The translations under genes and the position numbers were made by a program. From positions 1 through 25,476 of the forward strand of contig CANDFO010000030.1 in NCBI GenBank assembly GCA_947384055.1: a stretch of 25,476 bases of DNA, read 5' to 3'. Source of the DNA: an uncultured Flavonifractor sp. Its GTDB lineage: Bacteria; Bacillota; Clostridia; Oscillospirales; Oscillospiraceae. Shown one piece after another: positions 7,644 through 15,699 of the stretch (its first letter is position 1; every line of letters starts with the position of its first letter). A model generated the notes under the pieces. That model saw nothing but the letters and a program-made list of their open reading frames with translations, was not told the DNA's origin and did not search any database.

Positions 7644-7681
7644 AAAAACTGCGGAGGTCTGCTGAAATAAGCAGACCTCCG
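7644..7681 (-). terminator. Terminator for the minus-strand operon
   Basis: TGCGGAGGTCTGCT and AGCAGACCTCCGCA form a perfect 14-bp stem with loop GAAATA. On the minus strand the stem is followed by GTTTTTG, a five-T tract, so it should end transcripts arriving from the amidohydrolase gene at 7986. It is also the left end of the structured repeat. Confidence 0.65.
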
Positions 7682-7888
7682 CACAGTCTGTCGAAAAAGG
7701 CCTCCGGCCTTTTTCGACAAAAGGGATACGGCCTGCCGCGCGCACCCTTTGGGCACACTTGCAGGCCGAGAAGTGTCATTTTCGAGGCACATGTCCCCGA
7801 AAATGACCAATCTTGACTTTATTTTGCCGCCCTGGGCGGCAAAACTCTGCGAGGCTTTCCCGTAGGGGAAATTTTTTGACAATCTGTA

Positions 7889-7927
7889 CGGAGGTCTGCT
7901 GAGATAAGCGGACCTCCGCAGTTTTTT
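7889..7927 (+). terminator. Terminator for the M20 transcript
   Basis: CGGAGGTCTGCT (7889-7900) pairs with AGCGGACCTCCG (7907-7918), with one T-G wobble and loop GAGATA. GCAG and six Ts (7922-7927) follow on the plus strand. This is a classic rho-independent terminator facing away from the M20 gene, and the right end of the structured repeat. Confidence 0.7.
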
Positions 7928-7985
7928 AAAAGCAAGTTCAGGGCGGCCCGTCCGGGGGAGGCAGCAAAGCCCGCCCCGCCGCCGG

Positions 7986-9254
7986 CTACGGCTCTTCCGT
8001 CTGGTCCACCACCCGGCCGTCCTTCATGACAAAGGCACAGTGGGACAGGGCCTCGTGGTCCTCCAGCAGGTCCCGGTCCCAGCCCGACAGGTCGGCCAGC
8101 TGACCCGGGGCAATGGAGCCCAGCTCGGGCCGCCGGAGAATTTTGGCATTGTCGCTGGTGGCCGCGCGCAGGGTCCGCAGGGCCGGTATCCCGCTGTCCC
8201 GCCACGCCTTGAACTCCCGCCAGCAGTCGTAGTTGGGATATAGGCTGACAATATCGGTGCCGTAGCCCGCCAGCAGCTCCGTATTCAGAATGGCGTCCAC
8301 CAGCACCTGGCGGCCCTGGCGGAGCTGGGCGGCGTATTTCAGCAGCTTGGCCCGGAATTCCGGCGTCTTTTTGTCCAGCATCTCCCGGTCCTCCCGGATA
8401 ATCTCCTCATAGGGCACGAAGGTGGGCACCACATAGGTCCCGTTGGCCAGGAGCTTTTCCAGTGCGGCCCCGTCCAGCATGGAGGCGTGCTCTACGCCGG
8501 TGATGCCCAGCTCCGCCAGCAGGGAGACCATGCGGGCGGTATAGACATGGGCCGTGGTGGGCTTTCCCATATGCCGGGCCACGTCCAGGACCGCGCGGAT
8601 CTCGTCCTCCTCCAGCTGCATGTCCTCCGGACCGTCATTGGGGGAGGCAAAGCCGCCAGTGACCATCAGCTTAACCACGTCGGCGCCGTATTTGATCTCC
8701 CGCCGGGCCGCGGCCCGGGCAAAATCCGCCCCGCTCCCGATGTTGGGATAGAGCCCCTGGAGGGCGTCGGACAGGTGGGGATTTCCACGGAAATAAGTTG
8801 AAGCGTCGGTGTGGCAGCCCGGCGTACTGACGGCGTGGGCCACCACCACCAGCCGGGAGGCCTGAAAGAGCCCGGCGTCAACAGCCCGCTTGACATCTAC
8901 CGCGCCAAAGGTGGAAATTTTGCCGCCGGCGTGACGGACGGTGGTAAATCCCCGTTTCAGGGACTGCCGGGCATTGTACAGTAGCGTCAGCGTCTTCATC
9001 TCATCGGAGGCCAGAAAGCGGGCCCCCGGTCCGCCGGTCTGGTTGGAGAGGAAGTCAAAGTGGACATGGGCGTCGATGAGGCCCGGCGTCACCGTCAGAT
9101 GACTCAGGTCCACCACTTCCGTCCCTCTGGGGCAGGGAAGCTCCCGCTCCGCCCGGACGATGCGGTTCTCCCGCACCAGGATTCCCACATTTTCCCGCAG
9201 TTCCTCGTGGACCCCGTCAAAGCAGGCTCCGCATCGGATATAATATTCGCCCAT
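7986..9254 (-). CDS. Metal-dependent amidohydrolase (imidazolonepropionase/prolidase-like)
   Basis: This 422-residue TIM-barrel hydrolase of the amidohydrolase superfamily has a complete metal site: His63 and His65 in DAHVHF, a candidate carboxylated Lys195 in VVKLMVTGG, His236 in TTAHVY, His256 in GVEHAS, and catalytic Asp334 in GYGTD. This layout is typical of the imidazolonepropionase-like or Xaa-Pro dipeptidase-like group that cleaves cyclic amides or dipeptides. The ATG at 9254 follows GGGAG with a nine-base spacer. It lies 69 bases after the GntR gene on the same strand and is probably the last gene of the long minus operon. Its pairing with M20 and an Opp-type importer suggests turnover of a peptide-like or lactam compound, but the substrate is open. 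Confidence 0.85.
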   Translation of the reverse strand: MGEYYIRCGACFDGVHEELRENVGILVRENRIVRAERELPCPRGTEVVDLSHLTVTPGLIDAHVHFDFLSNQTGGPGARFLASDEMKTLTLLYNARQSLKRGFTTVRHAGGKISTFGAVDVKRAVDAGLFQASRLVVVAHAVSTPGCHTDASTYFRGNPHLSDALQGLYPNIGSGADFARAAARREIKYGADVVKLMVTGGFASPNDGPEDMQLEEDEIRAVLDVARHMGKPTTAHVYTARMVSLLAELGITGVEHASMLDGAALEKLLANGTYVVPTFVPYEEIIREDREMLDKKTPEFRAKLLKYAAQLRQGRQVLVDAILNTELLAGYGTDIVSLYPNYDCWREFKAWRDSGIPALRTLRAATSDNAKILRRPELGSIAPGQLADLSGWDRDLLEDHEALSHCAFVMKDGRVVDQTEEP

Positions 9255-9323
9255 TCCGGCACACTCCCTCTCTCCTCTGTATTTAGAGGAAATTCACAGT
9301 CTGTACCTACGGAAGCCGGCCGG

Positions 9324-10091
9324 TCAGTCCGCCAGGGCGGACTGGCTCTGTTCCTTGGCCTCGGCCTCCGCCAGACGGCTGGACAGGTTCACCCGCACAT
9401 CGGACAGATGTTCCTCCATGGCCTCCCGCGCCCCATCTGCGTCCCGCTGGACAATCCGGTTGAAAATTGCCTCGTGCGCCAGAATGGAGTTATAGGAAAT
9501 ACCGCTGTTGTCAGTGGTAAACTGGCGGGAGACGTCCAGCAACTCATACAGGTTCTCATATATGCTGGACAGCACCGAGTTGTGGGCCGAGCGCACCAGA
9601 AGCCGGTGGAACTCATAGGAGATTTCCCGCAGCTTCTGTACGCTCCCGTCATCCATGTCGGGGAGCTTTTTGGCCTCCCGCATGTCTCTGATCGTCTGAC
9701 GCAGGGCCTCGATATCCTCCTTGGTGCGCCGCTGGGCGGCATAGAAAGCCGCAAAGCTCTCCAGGCTGATGCGCAGCTCCAGCAGGTCCAGCAGGGTGTC
9801 CGCCGTGGCGGTCATGGGAAAATCCAGCTTCCCGATCAGGTCCTCCACCACAATGTTTTTCACATAGGTGCCGTCACCCCGGCTGCTGTCCAGCACGCCC
9901 ATGTATTCCAGAATCTTCAGGGCTTCCCGGATAGGCACGCGGCTCACATTGAACCGCGCCGCCAGTTCCCGTTCAGAGGGGATCCGCTCCCCGCATCTCA
10001 GCTCTCCCCGGGTGATCATGCCCTTGATGTTTTCAATGACATATTCGTAATAGCGCCCGCCTTCTCCGGCGGCTTTCGCAGGTGCTGCCAT
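9324..10091 (-). CDS. GntR-family transcriptional regulator, FadR/FCD subfamily
   Basis: This DNA-binding regulator of about 255 residues has an N-terminal winged helix (about residues 15-80, with GERIPSERELAARFNVSRVPIREAL conserved in the GntR family). Its C-terminal all-helical FCD ligand domain has spaced histidines (FHRLLVRSAHN, LAHEAI, MEEHL) like those that bind a metal and a carboxylate effector. I prefer ATG 10091 to ATG 10121 because AGAGGA lies upstream of the former and nothing useful precedes the latter. It sits downstream of the CoA-transferase gene and upstream of the amidohydrolase. A degenerate copy of the GGTATACC palindrome precedes it. I infer it is the repressor, released by an organic-acid intermediate, for the operators at 5786, 5978, 18826 and 18987. 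Confidence 0.88.
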   Translation of the reverse strand: MAAPAKAAGEGGRYYEYVIENIKGMITRGELRCGERIPSERELAARFNVSRVPIREALKILEYMGVLDSSRGDGTYVKNIVVEDLIGKLDFPMTATADTLLDLLELRISLESFAAFYAAQRRTKEDIEALRQTIRDMREAKKLPDMDDGSVQKLREISYEFHRLLVRSAHNSVLSSIYENLYELLDVSRQFTTDNSGISYNSILAHEAIFNRIVQRDADGAREAMEEHLSDVRVNLSSRLAEAEAKEQSQSALAD

Positions 10092-10137
10092 AGTCCTATC
10101 ACATCCTCTGTCTGATTTCATTACTGTTATATGATAG

Positions 10138-10150
10138 CAAGTATACCACA
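10138..10150 (-). promoter_or_regulatory. Degenerate GTATACC site before the GntR gene
   Basis: AGTATACCA (10140-10148) matches seven of eight positions of GGTATACC. It lies about 50 bases before the preferred regulator start. The minus strand here also reads TATACT and TATCAT, but no convincing -35 box accompanies them. It may be an autoregulatory site. Support is weaker than for the four exact palindromes. The rest of the gap (10092-10237) shows only a 7-bp hairpin (CGCTGTC/GACAGCG). Confidence 0.35.
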
Positions 10151-10237
10151 GTTTCGTACACAGGGGAAGGACCAGATTGCCCGGGCCGTCCGCCGGAGCG
10201 CTGTCAAAGGCCGGACAGCGTCAGCTCTGCCTCTCGG

Positions 10238-11671
10238 TTACAGAATGCCGTGGAGAGCCTTCGCCTTGGCCCGGGCCTCCTCCACATACTCCCGCAGCTC
10301 GGCGCGGAATTTGGGGTGGGCGCACTGTTCAATCATCCGCTCCGCCCGCTCATAGGCGGTCAGGCCCCGCAGGTCGGCCAGCCCCTGCTCAGTGACAATG
10401 ATTTCGGTATCGTGTTCGGTGTGGTCTACATGGGTCACGTGGGGGACAATGCAGGACAGGGTCCCCCCCTTGGCGGTGGAGGCGGTGGAGAAGATGGACA
10501 GGCCGGAGTTGCGGCAGTAGTCGGCGCTTCCGCCCAGGCCGTTCATGATGCTTACCCCGCCGATATGGGTGGAGTTCACGTTGCCGGCCAGGTCCGCCTC
10601 AATCGCGGTATTCATGGCGATGACGCTCAGGCGGCGGATAACCTCCGGGGCGTTGCTGATCTCCTGGGGCCGGAGGATAATCTTCCCCTGGTACTGGTCC
10701 AGCCGGGCATAGAAATCGTCCCGGACGGCGGGGGAGATGGTCAGGGCGGTGCCGCAGGCGCTCTTGACCTTGCCCGCGTCGATCAGGGCCACCACCGCGT
10801 CCTGCATTACCTCGGTGTAGACGCTCAGGTCGGTGAGGTCCGACTTGGCCAGACCCATAAGCACCGCGTTGGCCACACCGCCCACGCCGGACTGGAAGGG
10901 GGGCAGAGGATTGGGCAGCCGGCCGGCCTCCATCTCGTCCTTCAAAAAGCGGATAATGTGGTCGGCAATGGCCTCCATGTCCGCATCGGGAGCCTTCAGA
11001 TTCTGGTTCACGTCGGGGCCGTCGGTGCGGACCACGGCCACAATCTTGTCCGGGTCGCACTCGATGTAGGGGGAGCCCACCCGGTCGTCGGGGCGGATGA
11101 TGGGGATTACCTGGGTGTGGGGGGCCCGCTCCAGGGTAAACACGTCGTGCATCCCCTCCACGGCGGCGGGAACGGTCTCGTTGACCTCCAGGATGATTTT
11201 CTCGGCGTATTTGGCCAGAATGTCGATGATGCCCAGGGCGCAGGTGGAGATCAGGCGGCCCTCCTCATCCACGCCGGCCACCTCCAGCACCGCCACGTCA
11301 ATCTTGCCCAGATAGCCGTTTTTCACCATATAGGGGACGTGGCTCACATGGGTATCCACATACTGCACCTTGTCCTCGTTGATCAGAGTCCGCAGGTCCT
11401 TGTTGCTCTGATATCCGTAGCGGCGGCGGAGCACGCCGGCCCGGGCCAGCACACCGTCCAGCTGGTCGCCTACGTTGCCGCCGGTGATAAGGGTAATACC
11501 CAGCTGCTCCCCCGCTTCGGCGCGCTTGGCCAGCTCAGCGGGGACGGCTTTGGGATAGCCGATGGAGGTAAAGCCGCTGGCGCCCACGGTCATGCCGTCC
11601 TTGATGTAGGAGGCGGCTTCCTCGGCAGTGGTCACTTTGGCGCGGATGGCCTCGTTGCGGATGCGATCCAT
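10238..11671 (-). CDS. Acetyl-CoA hydrolase/CoA-transferase family protein (Cat1/succinate CoA-transferase-like)
   Basis: This enzyme of about 477 residues moves CoA between carboxylic acids through a glutamyl-CoA intermediate. The nucleotide loop SGVGGVANAV (261-270) and catalytic Glu287 in SVYTEVMQDA match the acetate/succinate CoA-transferase group. C-terminal motifs NGLGGSADYCRN and TEHDTEIIVTEQGLADLRGL are also typical. The start at 11671 follows AAAGGAAG. A longer form from 11701 lacks a ribosome site. With the thiolase upstream and a BKACE in the divergent operon, it could activate acetoacetate to acetoacetyl-CoA at the expense of the acyl-CoA product. Succinyl-CoA:acetate or propionyl-CoA:succinate exchange are alternatives. 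Family assignment is firm and acceptor specificity is inferred. Confidence 0.88.
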   Translation of the reverse strand: MDRIRNEAIRAKVTTAEEAASYIKDGMTVGASGFTSIGYPKAVPAELAKRAEAGEQLGITLITGGNVGDQLDGVLARAGVLRRRYGYQSNKDLRTLINEDKVQYVDTHVSHVPYMVKNGYLGKIDVAVLEVAGVDEEGRLISTCALGIIDILAKYAEKIILEVNETVPAAVEGMHDVFTLERAPHTQVIPIIRPDDRVGSPYIECDPDKIVAVVRTDGPDVNQNLKAPDADMEAIADHIIRFLKDEMEAGRLPNPLPPFQSGVGGVANAVLMGLAKSDLTDLSVYTEVMQDAVVALIDAGKVKSACGTALTISPAVRDDFYARLDQYQGKIILRPQEISNAPEVIRRLSVIAMNTAIEADLAGNVNSTHIGGVSIMNGLGGSADYCRNSGLSIFSTASTAKGGTLSCIVPHVTHVDHTEHDTEIIVTEQGLADLRGLTAYERAERMIEQCAHPKFRAELREYVEEARAKAKALHGIL

Positions 11672-11703
11672 AGTATCTTCCTTTCTTGTCTGCGGAAACA
11701 AGG

Positions 11704-11742
11704 GGTGCGGCGGCGGCCTTGCTTGCAGGCTGCCGCCGCACC
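11704..11742 (-). other. GC-rich hairpin in the leader of the CoA-transferase gene
   Basis: GGTGCGGCGGC (11704-11714) pairs with GCCGCCGCACC (11732-11742). It lies about 33 bases before the CoA-transferase ATG in the 187-base gap after the thiolase, the largest gap between the PrpD-family and CoA-transferase genes. The minus-strand sequence between thiolase stop and hairpin contains TATAAAATAATAA, which could be a weak internal -10, but no good -35 goes with it. No U-tract follows the hairpin, so I do not call a terminator. Confidence 0.4.
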
Positions 11743-11858
11743 TCGTTGTGCCCCGTTATTATTTTATAGGTTACTTCATGTTCAGACCCGAACCCGGCAG
11801 AGCTCCGGGTCCGTCGGCGGGGAACCCTGTCCCGGGCCCGGTTTTTCATGGAAAAAGG

Positions 11859-13058
11859 TCAGTCGCACAGCTCCAGCAGGGTGGCGCCGCCCTGACCGCC
11901 GCCCATGCACAGGGTCGCGATGCCGTACTTGGCGCCGGTGCGCTTCATGCCGTGGACCAGCGTGGTGAGAATGCGGGCTCCGGTGGCGCCCAGGGGGTGG
12001 CCCAGAGCGATGGCGCCGCCGCTGACGTTGACCTTGCTCCGGTCCAGGCCCAGCTCACGGATGACGGCCAGGCTCTGGGCGGCAAAAGCCTCGTTGAGCT
12101 CGAACATGCCGATGTCCTCCAGCTTCAGGCCGGTCTTGTCCAGCAGCTTCCGCACGGCGGAGACAGGTCCGATGCCCATCAGCTTGGGGTCCACACCCAC
12201 AATGGTATGTCCCACGATTCTGGCCATGGGCTTTACGCCCAGCTCCGCCGCCTTCTCTCCGCTCATCAGCAGCAGGGCTGCGCCGCAGTCACTGCGGCCG
12301 CAGGAGTTTCCGGCGGTAACTTTTCCCTTGCCGTCGGTGCGGAACACCGGCTTCAGCTTGGCAAGTGCCTCCATATTGGTCTCCCGGGGCTGCTCGTCGG
12401 TGTCAAAGACGATGGGGTCCTTCTTCCGCTGGGGAATCACCACGGGGACAATCTCTCCCTTGAACACGCCGGCGGCAATAGCCGCGGCCGCCCGGCGCTG
12501 GCTCTCAAAGGCGAACTCGTCCATGTCCTCCCGGGCGATATGGTAGGCCTCGGCCACATTCTCGGCGGTGTCGCCCATACCGAAGGCGCCGTAAGCGTCC
12601 TGGGGCTGAGCCCGGCGCGCGCCCTCTACAATGGGGTCGTAGATGACGTTGTTGCCGGTATTGTAGCCGTAGCGGGCGTTCCAGAGCTCAAAGTGGGTGT
12701 CGCTCATGGCCTCCACGCCGCCGGCCACCGCCACGTCCACATCGCCGCAGCGAATGTCGTTGGCGGCGCAGTTGACGGACTGGAGGGAAGAGCCGCACTG
12801 CATCATCAGGGTGTAGGAGGGGATCTCCTCCGGGAATCCGGACATCAGGGAGATCACCCGGGCAATGTTGGAGGCCTTGGCGTTCTGCTTCACCTGGGCG
12901 ATAACGACCTCTTCCACCACCTTGGGGTCCAGACCGGTGCGCTCCATCAGCGCCTTGCAGACCAGAGCGCCCAGATCATGGGCCTGAGCGGTCTTGAGCG
13001 TTCCGCCCATACGCCCCACGGGGGTGCGGACCGCATCGACGATAAAGACTTCTTTCAT
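11859..13058 (-). CDS. Acetyl-CoA acetyltransferase (thiolase)
   Basis: This 399-residue thiolase interconverts acetoacetyl-CoA plus CoA with two acetyl-CoA, or acts on a related 3-ketoacyl-CoA. Visible residues are the nucleophile Cys88 in MMQCGSSLQS, His354 in ALGHPLGATG and Cys384 in TLCMGGGQGG, with NEAFAAQ in between. The start is the ATG at 13058, preceded by AAGGAGG. An upstream in-frame extension to 13133 lacks a ribosome site and family resemblance. It lies 40 bases after the malic enzyme gene in the same operon. Downstream of BKACE, which makes acetoacetate, a thiolase plus CoA-transferase is the expected route back to acetyl-CoA. It could also supply acetoacetyl-CoA for butyrate formation. 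Confidence 0.93.
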   Translation of the reverse strand: MKEVFIVDAVRTPVGRMGGTLKTAQAHDLGALVCKALMERTGLDPKVVEEVVIAQVKQNAKASNIARVISLMSGFPEEIPSYTLMMQCGSSLQSVNCAANDIRCGDVDVAVAGGVEAMSDTHFELWNARYGYNTGNNVIYDPIVEGARRAQPQDAYGAFGMGDTAENVAEAYHIAREDMDEFAFESQRRAAAAIAAGVFKGEIVPVVIPQRKKDPIVFDTDEQPRETNMEALAKLKPVFRTDGKGKVTAGNSCGRSDCGAALLLMSGEKAAELGVKPMARIVGHTIVGVDPKLMGIGPVSAVRKLLDKTGLKLEDIGMFELNEAFAAQSLAVIRELGLDRSKVNVSGGAIALGHPLGATGARILTTLVHGMKRTGAKYGIATLCMGGGQGGATLLELCD

Positions 13059-13098
13059 CGTAGGAACCTCCTTATTTGTTCGTAGTTTCCAGCCCTCG

Positions 13099-14271
13099 TC
13101 AAATGCGGGCGATGCCCTGCTCCCGGGCCTCATCAGCCACGGCCTTGGCCACTGCCTCGGCCACGGATTTATCCAGCACGGAGGGGATGATGTACTCGGG
13201 GCTCAGCTTGTCCTCGGGCACCAGGGCGGCCAGGGCTTTGGCGGCCCGGACCTTCATGCCCTCGGTAATGTCGGTGGCCCGCACGGACAGCGCGCCCTTG
13301 AATACGCCGGGGAAAACCAGCACGTTGTTGATCTGGTTGGGGAAATCGCTGCGGCCGGTGCCCACCACCGCCGCGCCGCCCCTTTTGGCCTCGTCGGGCA
13401 TAATCTCCGGCACGGGGTTGGCCATGGGGAACACAATGCCGCGGTTCATGGTGGATACCATCTCCGCCGTCACCAGGCCGGGACGGGACACACCCACGAA
13501 GGCGTCGGCCCCCTTCAGGGCGTCGGCCAGGGTGCCGTGCTCGTGGTTCAGGTTGGAAATGTGGCTGATCTCCTCCTGTCCGGCGTTGAGGCCCTCGTCC
13601 CCCTCGCAGATGATGCCGTTGATGTCGCACATCACCACATTGCCGAAGCCCATGGAGATAAGCAGCTTGCCGATGGCGCAGCCGGCGGCGCCGGCGCCGT
13701 TGATGACAATCTTGACCTTGCCCATCTCCTTGTCCGTCACCTTGATGGCGTTGATCAGGGCGGCGGCCACCACAATGGCGGTGCCGTGCTGGTCGTCATG
13801 GAACACGGGGATGTCGCACAGCTCCTTCAGCCGGCGCTCCACCTCGAAGCACCGGGGAGCCGCAATATCCTCCAGATTGATGCCGCCGAAGCTCTTGGAG
13901 ATGAGATAAATGGTCTCCACCAGCTTATCCACATCCTTGGTGTCCACGCAGATGGGGAAGGCGTCCACATCGCCGAACTCCTTGAACAGAGCGCACTTGC
14001 CCTCCATCACCGGCATACCGGCGGCGGGGCCGATATCGCCCAGGCCCAGCACGGCGGTGCCGTCGGTGATAACGGCCACCAGGTTGCTGCGGCGGGTGAG
14101 CGCAAAGGACTTGTTGTAATCGGCCTGAATCTCCCGGCAGGGCTGGGCTACGCCGGGGGTGTACAGCAGGGACAGGTCCTCGCGGGTCTCCACGTGCTTG
14201 CGGGCCACGACCTCAATTTTACCCTGGAGCTCATAGTGCAGGTCCAGGGACTGCTTGCTGATTTCGTCCAT
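13099..14271 (-). CDS. Malic enzyme, NAD(P)-dependent, oxaloacetate-decarboxylating type
   Basis: This 390-residue short bacterial-type malic enzyme oxidatively decarboxylates malate to pyruvate and CO2. Motifs are Tyr37 in YTPGVA, Lys92 in MEGKCALFK, metal-binding acidic residues around Glu134-Asp135 and in FHDDQHGTA (159-160), and the dinucleotide loop INGAGAAG. The ATG at 14271 follows GGAAAGGAAG. Longer in-frame extensions upstream run into the fumC gene and are not credible. It lies 32 bases after fumC, so malate made by fumarase can be drawn to pyruvate. Coenzyme preference cannot be read reliably here. Confidence 0.93.
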   Translation of the reverse strand: MDEISKQSLDLHYELQGKIEVVARKHVETREDLSLLYTPGVAQPCREIQADYNKSFALTRRSNLVAVITDGTAVLGLGDIGPAAGMPVMEGKCALFKEFGDVDAFPICVDTKDVDKLVETIYLISKSFGGINLEDIAAPRCFEVERRLKELCDIPVFHDDQHGTAIVVAAALINAIKVTDKEMGKVKIVINGAGAAGCAIGKLLISMGFGNVVMCDINGIICEGDEGLNAGQEEISHISNLNHEHGTLADALKGADAFVGVSRPGLVTAEMVSTMNRGIVFPMANPVPEIMPDEAKRGGAAVVGTGRSDFPNQINNVLVFPGVFKGALSVRATDITEGMKVRAAKALAALVPEDKLSPEYIIPSVLDKSVAEAVAKAVADEAREQGIARI

Positions 14272-14303
14272 AATCGTTCCGTCTTCCTTTCCAACAAAAT
14301 GTC

Positions 14304-15680
14304 TTATACCATCTCTTCGGGGTGGAACACCTCGTCGAACCGCTCGGGGGTCAGGAAGCCCAGCTTTACGCAGGCCTCCTTCAGGGAGATGTTCTCCTTG
14401 TGGGCCAGCTTCGCGGTCTTGGCGGCGTTGTCGTAGCCGATGTAGGGATTCAGCGCCGTCACCAGCATCAGGGAGTTGTGCAGGTTGTGGTGCATCTTCT
14501 CCCGGTTGGCCTGGATGCCCACGGCGCACTTTTCATTAAAGGAGGTGATGGATTCGGCCAGCAGACGGGCGGACTGGAGGAAGTTGTAAATACACACCGG
14601 CATAAACACGTTCAGCTCAAAGTTGCCCTGGCTGGCGGCCAGGCCCACGGCCACGTCGTTGCCCATAACCTGGACGGCCACCATGGTTACGGCCTCGCAC
14701 TGGGTGGGATTGACCTTGCCGGGCATGATGGAGGAGCCGGGCTCGTTCTCAGGAATGAAGATCTCTCCCAGGCCGTCCCGGGGGCCGGAGGCCAGCCAGC
14801 GCACATCGTTGGCGATTTTCAGCATGTCGGCGGCCAGGGCTTTCAGGGCGCCGTGGGCAAACACCAGCTCGTCCTTGCTGGTGAGGGCGTGAAACTTGTT
14901 GCCGGCGGTGACAAAATCCTTGCCGGTGATGGAGGAGACGGCGGCGGCCACCTTCTCGTCAAAGCCCTTGGGGGCGTTCAGGCCGGTACCCACGGCGGTG
15001 CCGCCCAGGGCCAGCTCCTTCAGGAAGGGCAGGGAGCTCTCCAGCATCTGGCGGTCCCGCTCCAGGGAGGAGCGCCAGCCGCTGATCTCCTGGGAAAACG
15101 TGATGGGGGTGGCGTCCTGGAGGTGGGTGCGGCCGCTCTTCACAACGCCCTGATTCTCCTCCTCCAGCCGGCGGAAGGTGGCAATCAGGCTGTCCACGGC
15201 GGGGAAGAGCTTATCCTCAATGGCCAGCACTGCGGAGATGTGCATGGCGGTGGGGAAGGTGTCGTTGGAGGACTGGCTCATATTGATGTCGTCATTGGGG
15301 TGGAGCAGCTTCTCCCCGGCCAGCTCGTTGCCCCGGTTGGCGATGACCTCGTTGGCGTTCATGTTGGACTGGGTGCCGGAGCCGGTCTGCCATACCACCA
15401 GAGGGAAGTGGTCGTTCAGCGCGCCGCTGATGACCTCGTCGCAGGCCCTGACGATGGCGTCCAGCTTCTGGTCGGTCATCTTCTCGGGCTTGAGCTCGTG
15501 GTTGGCCATGGCCGCGGCCTTTTTCAGCACGCCGAAGGCGTGGGTAATCTCCCGGGGCATGGTCTCAATCCCCACGCCGATCCGGAAATTCTCGTGGCTG
15601 CGCTCGGTCTGGGCCGCCCAGTAGCGGTCGGCGGGGACCTTCATCTCTCCCATGGAGTCGCGCTCAATACGGTATTCCAT
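14304..15680 (-). CDS. fumC: Class II fumarate hydratase
   Basis: This 458-residue homotetrameric, iron-sulfur-free fumarase converts fumarate to L-malate. It shows all superfamily signatures: WQTGSGTQSNMNANEV (97-112), HPNDDINMSQSSND (127-140), catalytic His186 in GRTHLQDATP, and the flexible serine loop GSSIMPGKVNP (315-325). Length and motifs fit FumC well. Aspartase and C-N lyases share the fold, but the SGTQSNMNANEV and THLQDATP forms are FumC-like. I prefer ATG 15680 (AAGGAGG nine bases upstream, typical MEYRIE start) over 15686. It lies beside an unrelated class I hydratase pair, so the operon encodes two fumarase-type enzymes. Confidence 0.92.
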   Translation of the reverse strand: MEYRIERDSMGEMKVPADRYWAAQTERSHENFRIGVGIETMPREITHAFGVLKKAAAMANHELKPEKMTDQKLDAIVRACDEVISGALNDHFPLVVWQTGSGTQSNMNANEVIANRGNELAGEKLLHPNDDINMSQSSNDTFPTAMHISAVLAIEDKLFPAVDSLIATFRRLEEENQGVVKSGRTHLQDATPITFSQEISGWRSSLERDRQMLESSLPFLKELALGGTAVGTGLNAPKGFDEKVAAAVSSITGKDFVTAGNKFHALTSKDELVFAHGALKALAADMLKIANDVRWLASGPRDGLGEIFIPENEPGSSIMPGKVNPTQCEAVTMVAVQVMGNDVAVGLAASQGNFELNVFMPVCIYNFLQSARLLAESITSFNEKCAVGIQANREKMHHNLHNSLMLVTALNPYIGYDNAAKTAKLAHKENISLKEACVKLGFLTPERFDEVFHPEEMV

Positions 15681-15699
15681 TGTCATACTCCTCCTTCGA

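Larger units (their letters stand above)
7644..7927. repeat. Structured repeat of about 284 bp with inverted ends and six stem-loops
   Basis: The two ends are inverted copies of each other over about 55 bp, both starting AAAAACTGCGGAGGTC when read inward. Each end is itself a hairpin. Between them lie four or five stems: 7689-7702 with 7706-7719 (14 bp), 7729-7736 with 7761-7768, 7775-7784 with 7798-7807 (10 bp), 7822-7831 with 7835-7844 (10 bp) and 7856-7861 with 7866-7871. The core 7689-7769 recurs at 25396-25476, where the last 50 bases are identical. There is no credible open reading frame. It fills most of the 405-base convergent gap. From 7928 to 7985 I see nothing notable. Confidence 0.7.

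Noticed and set aside
7644..7927. Possible CRISPR-like repeat array, because similar hairpins occur at both ends
   Set aside because: There are only two copies, in inverted rather than direct orientation with unequal spacing, and no cas genes. The pattern fits terminal inverted repeats.
11832..11845. CCGGGCCCGG followed by five Ts on the plus strand as a terminator
   Set aside because: No plus-strand gene ends nearby and it overlies the thiolase stop region on the minus strand. It is probably a chance GC-rich palindrome.
13059..13133. In-frame extension of the thiolase by 25 residues
   Set aside because: It lacks family similarity and overlaps the malic enzyme gene end. ATG 13058 is preceded by AAGGAGG.
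14272..14529. In-frame extension of the malic enzyme into the fumC gene
   Set aside because: The extra 86 codons are out-of-frame fumC sequence. ATG 14271 has a ribosome site and the standard N-terminus.
14304..15680. FumC-like gene as an iminodisuccinate-type C-N lyase or aspartase
   Set aside because: The superfamily includes such lyases and the PrpD neighbour made this tempting, but the active-site motifs are those of a standard class II fumarase.
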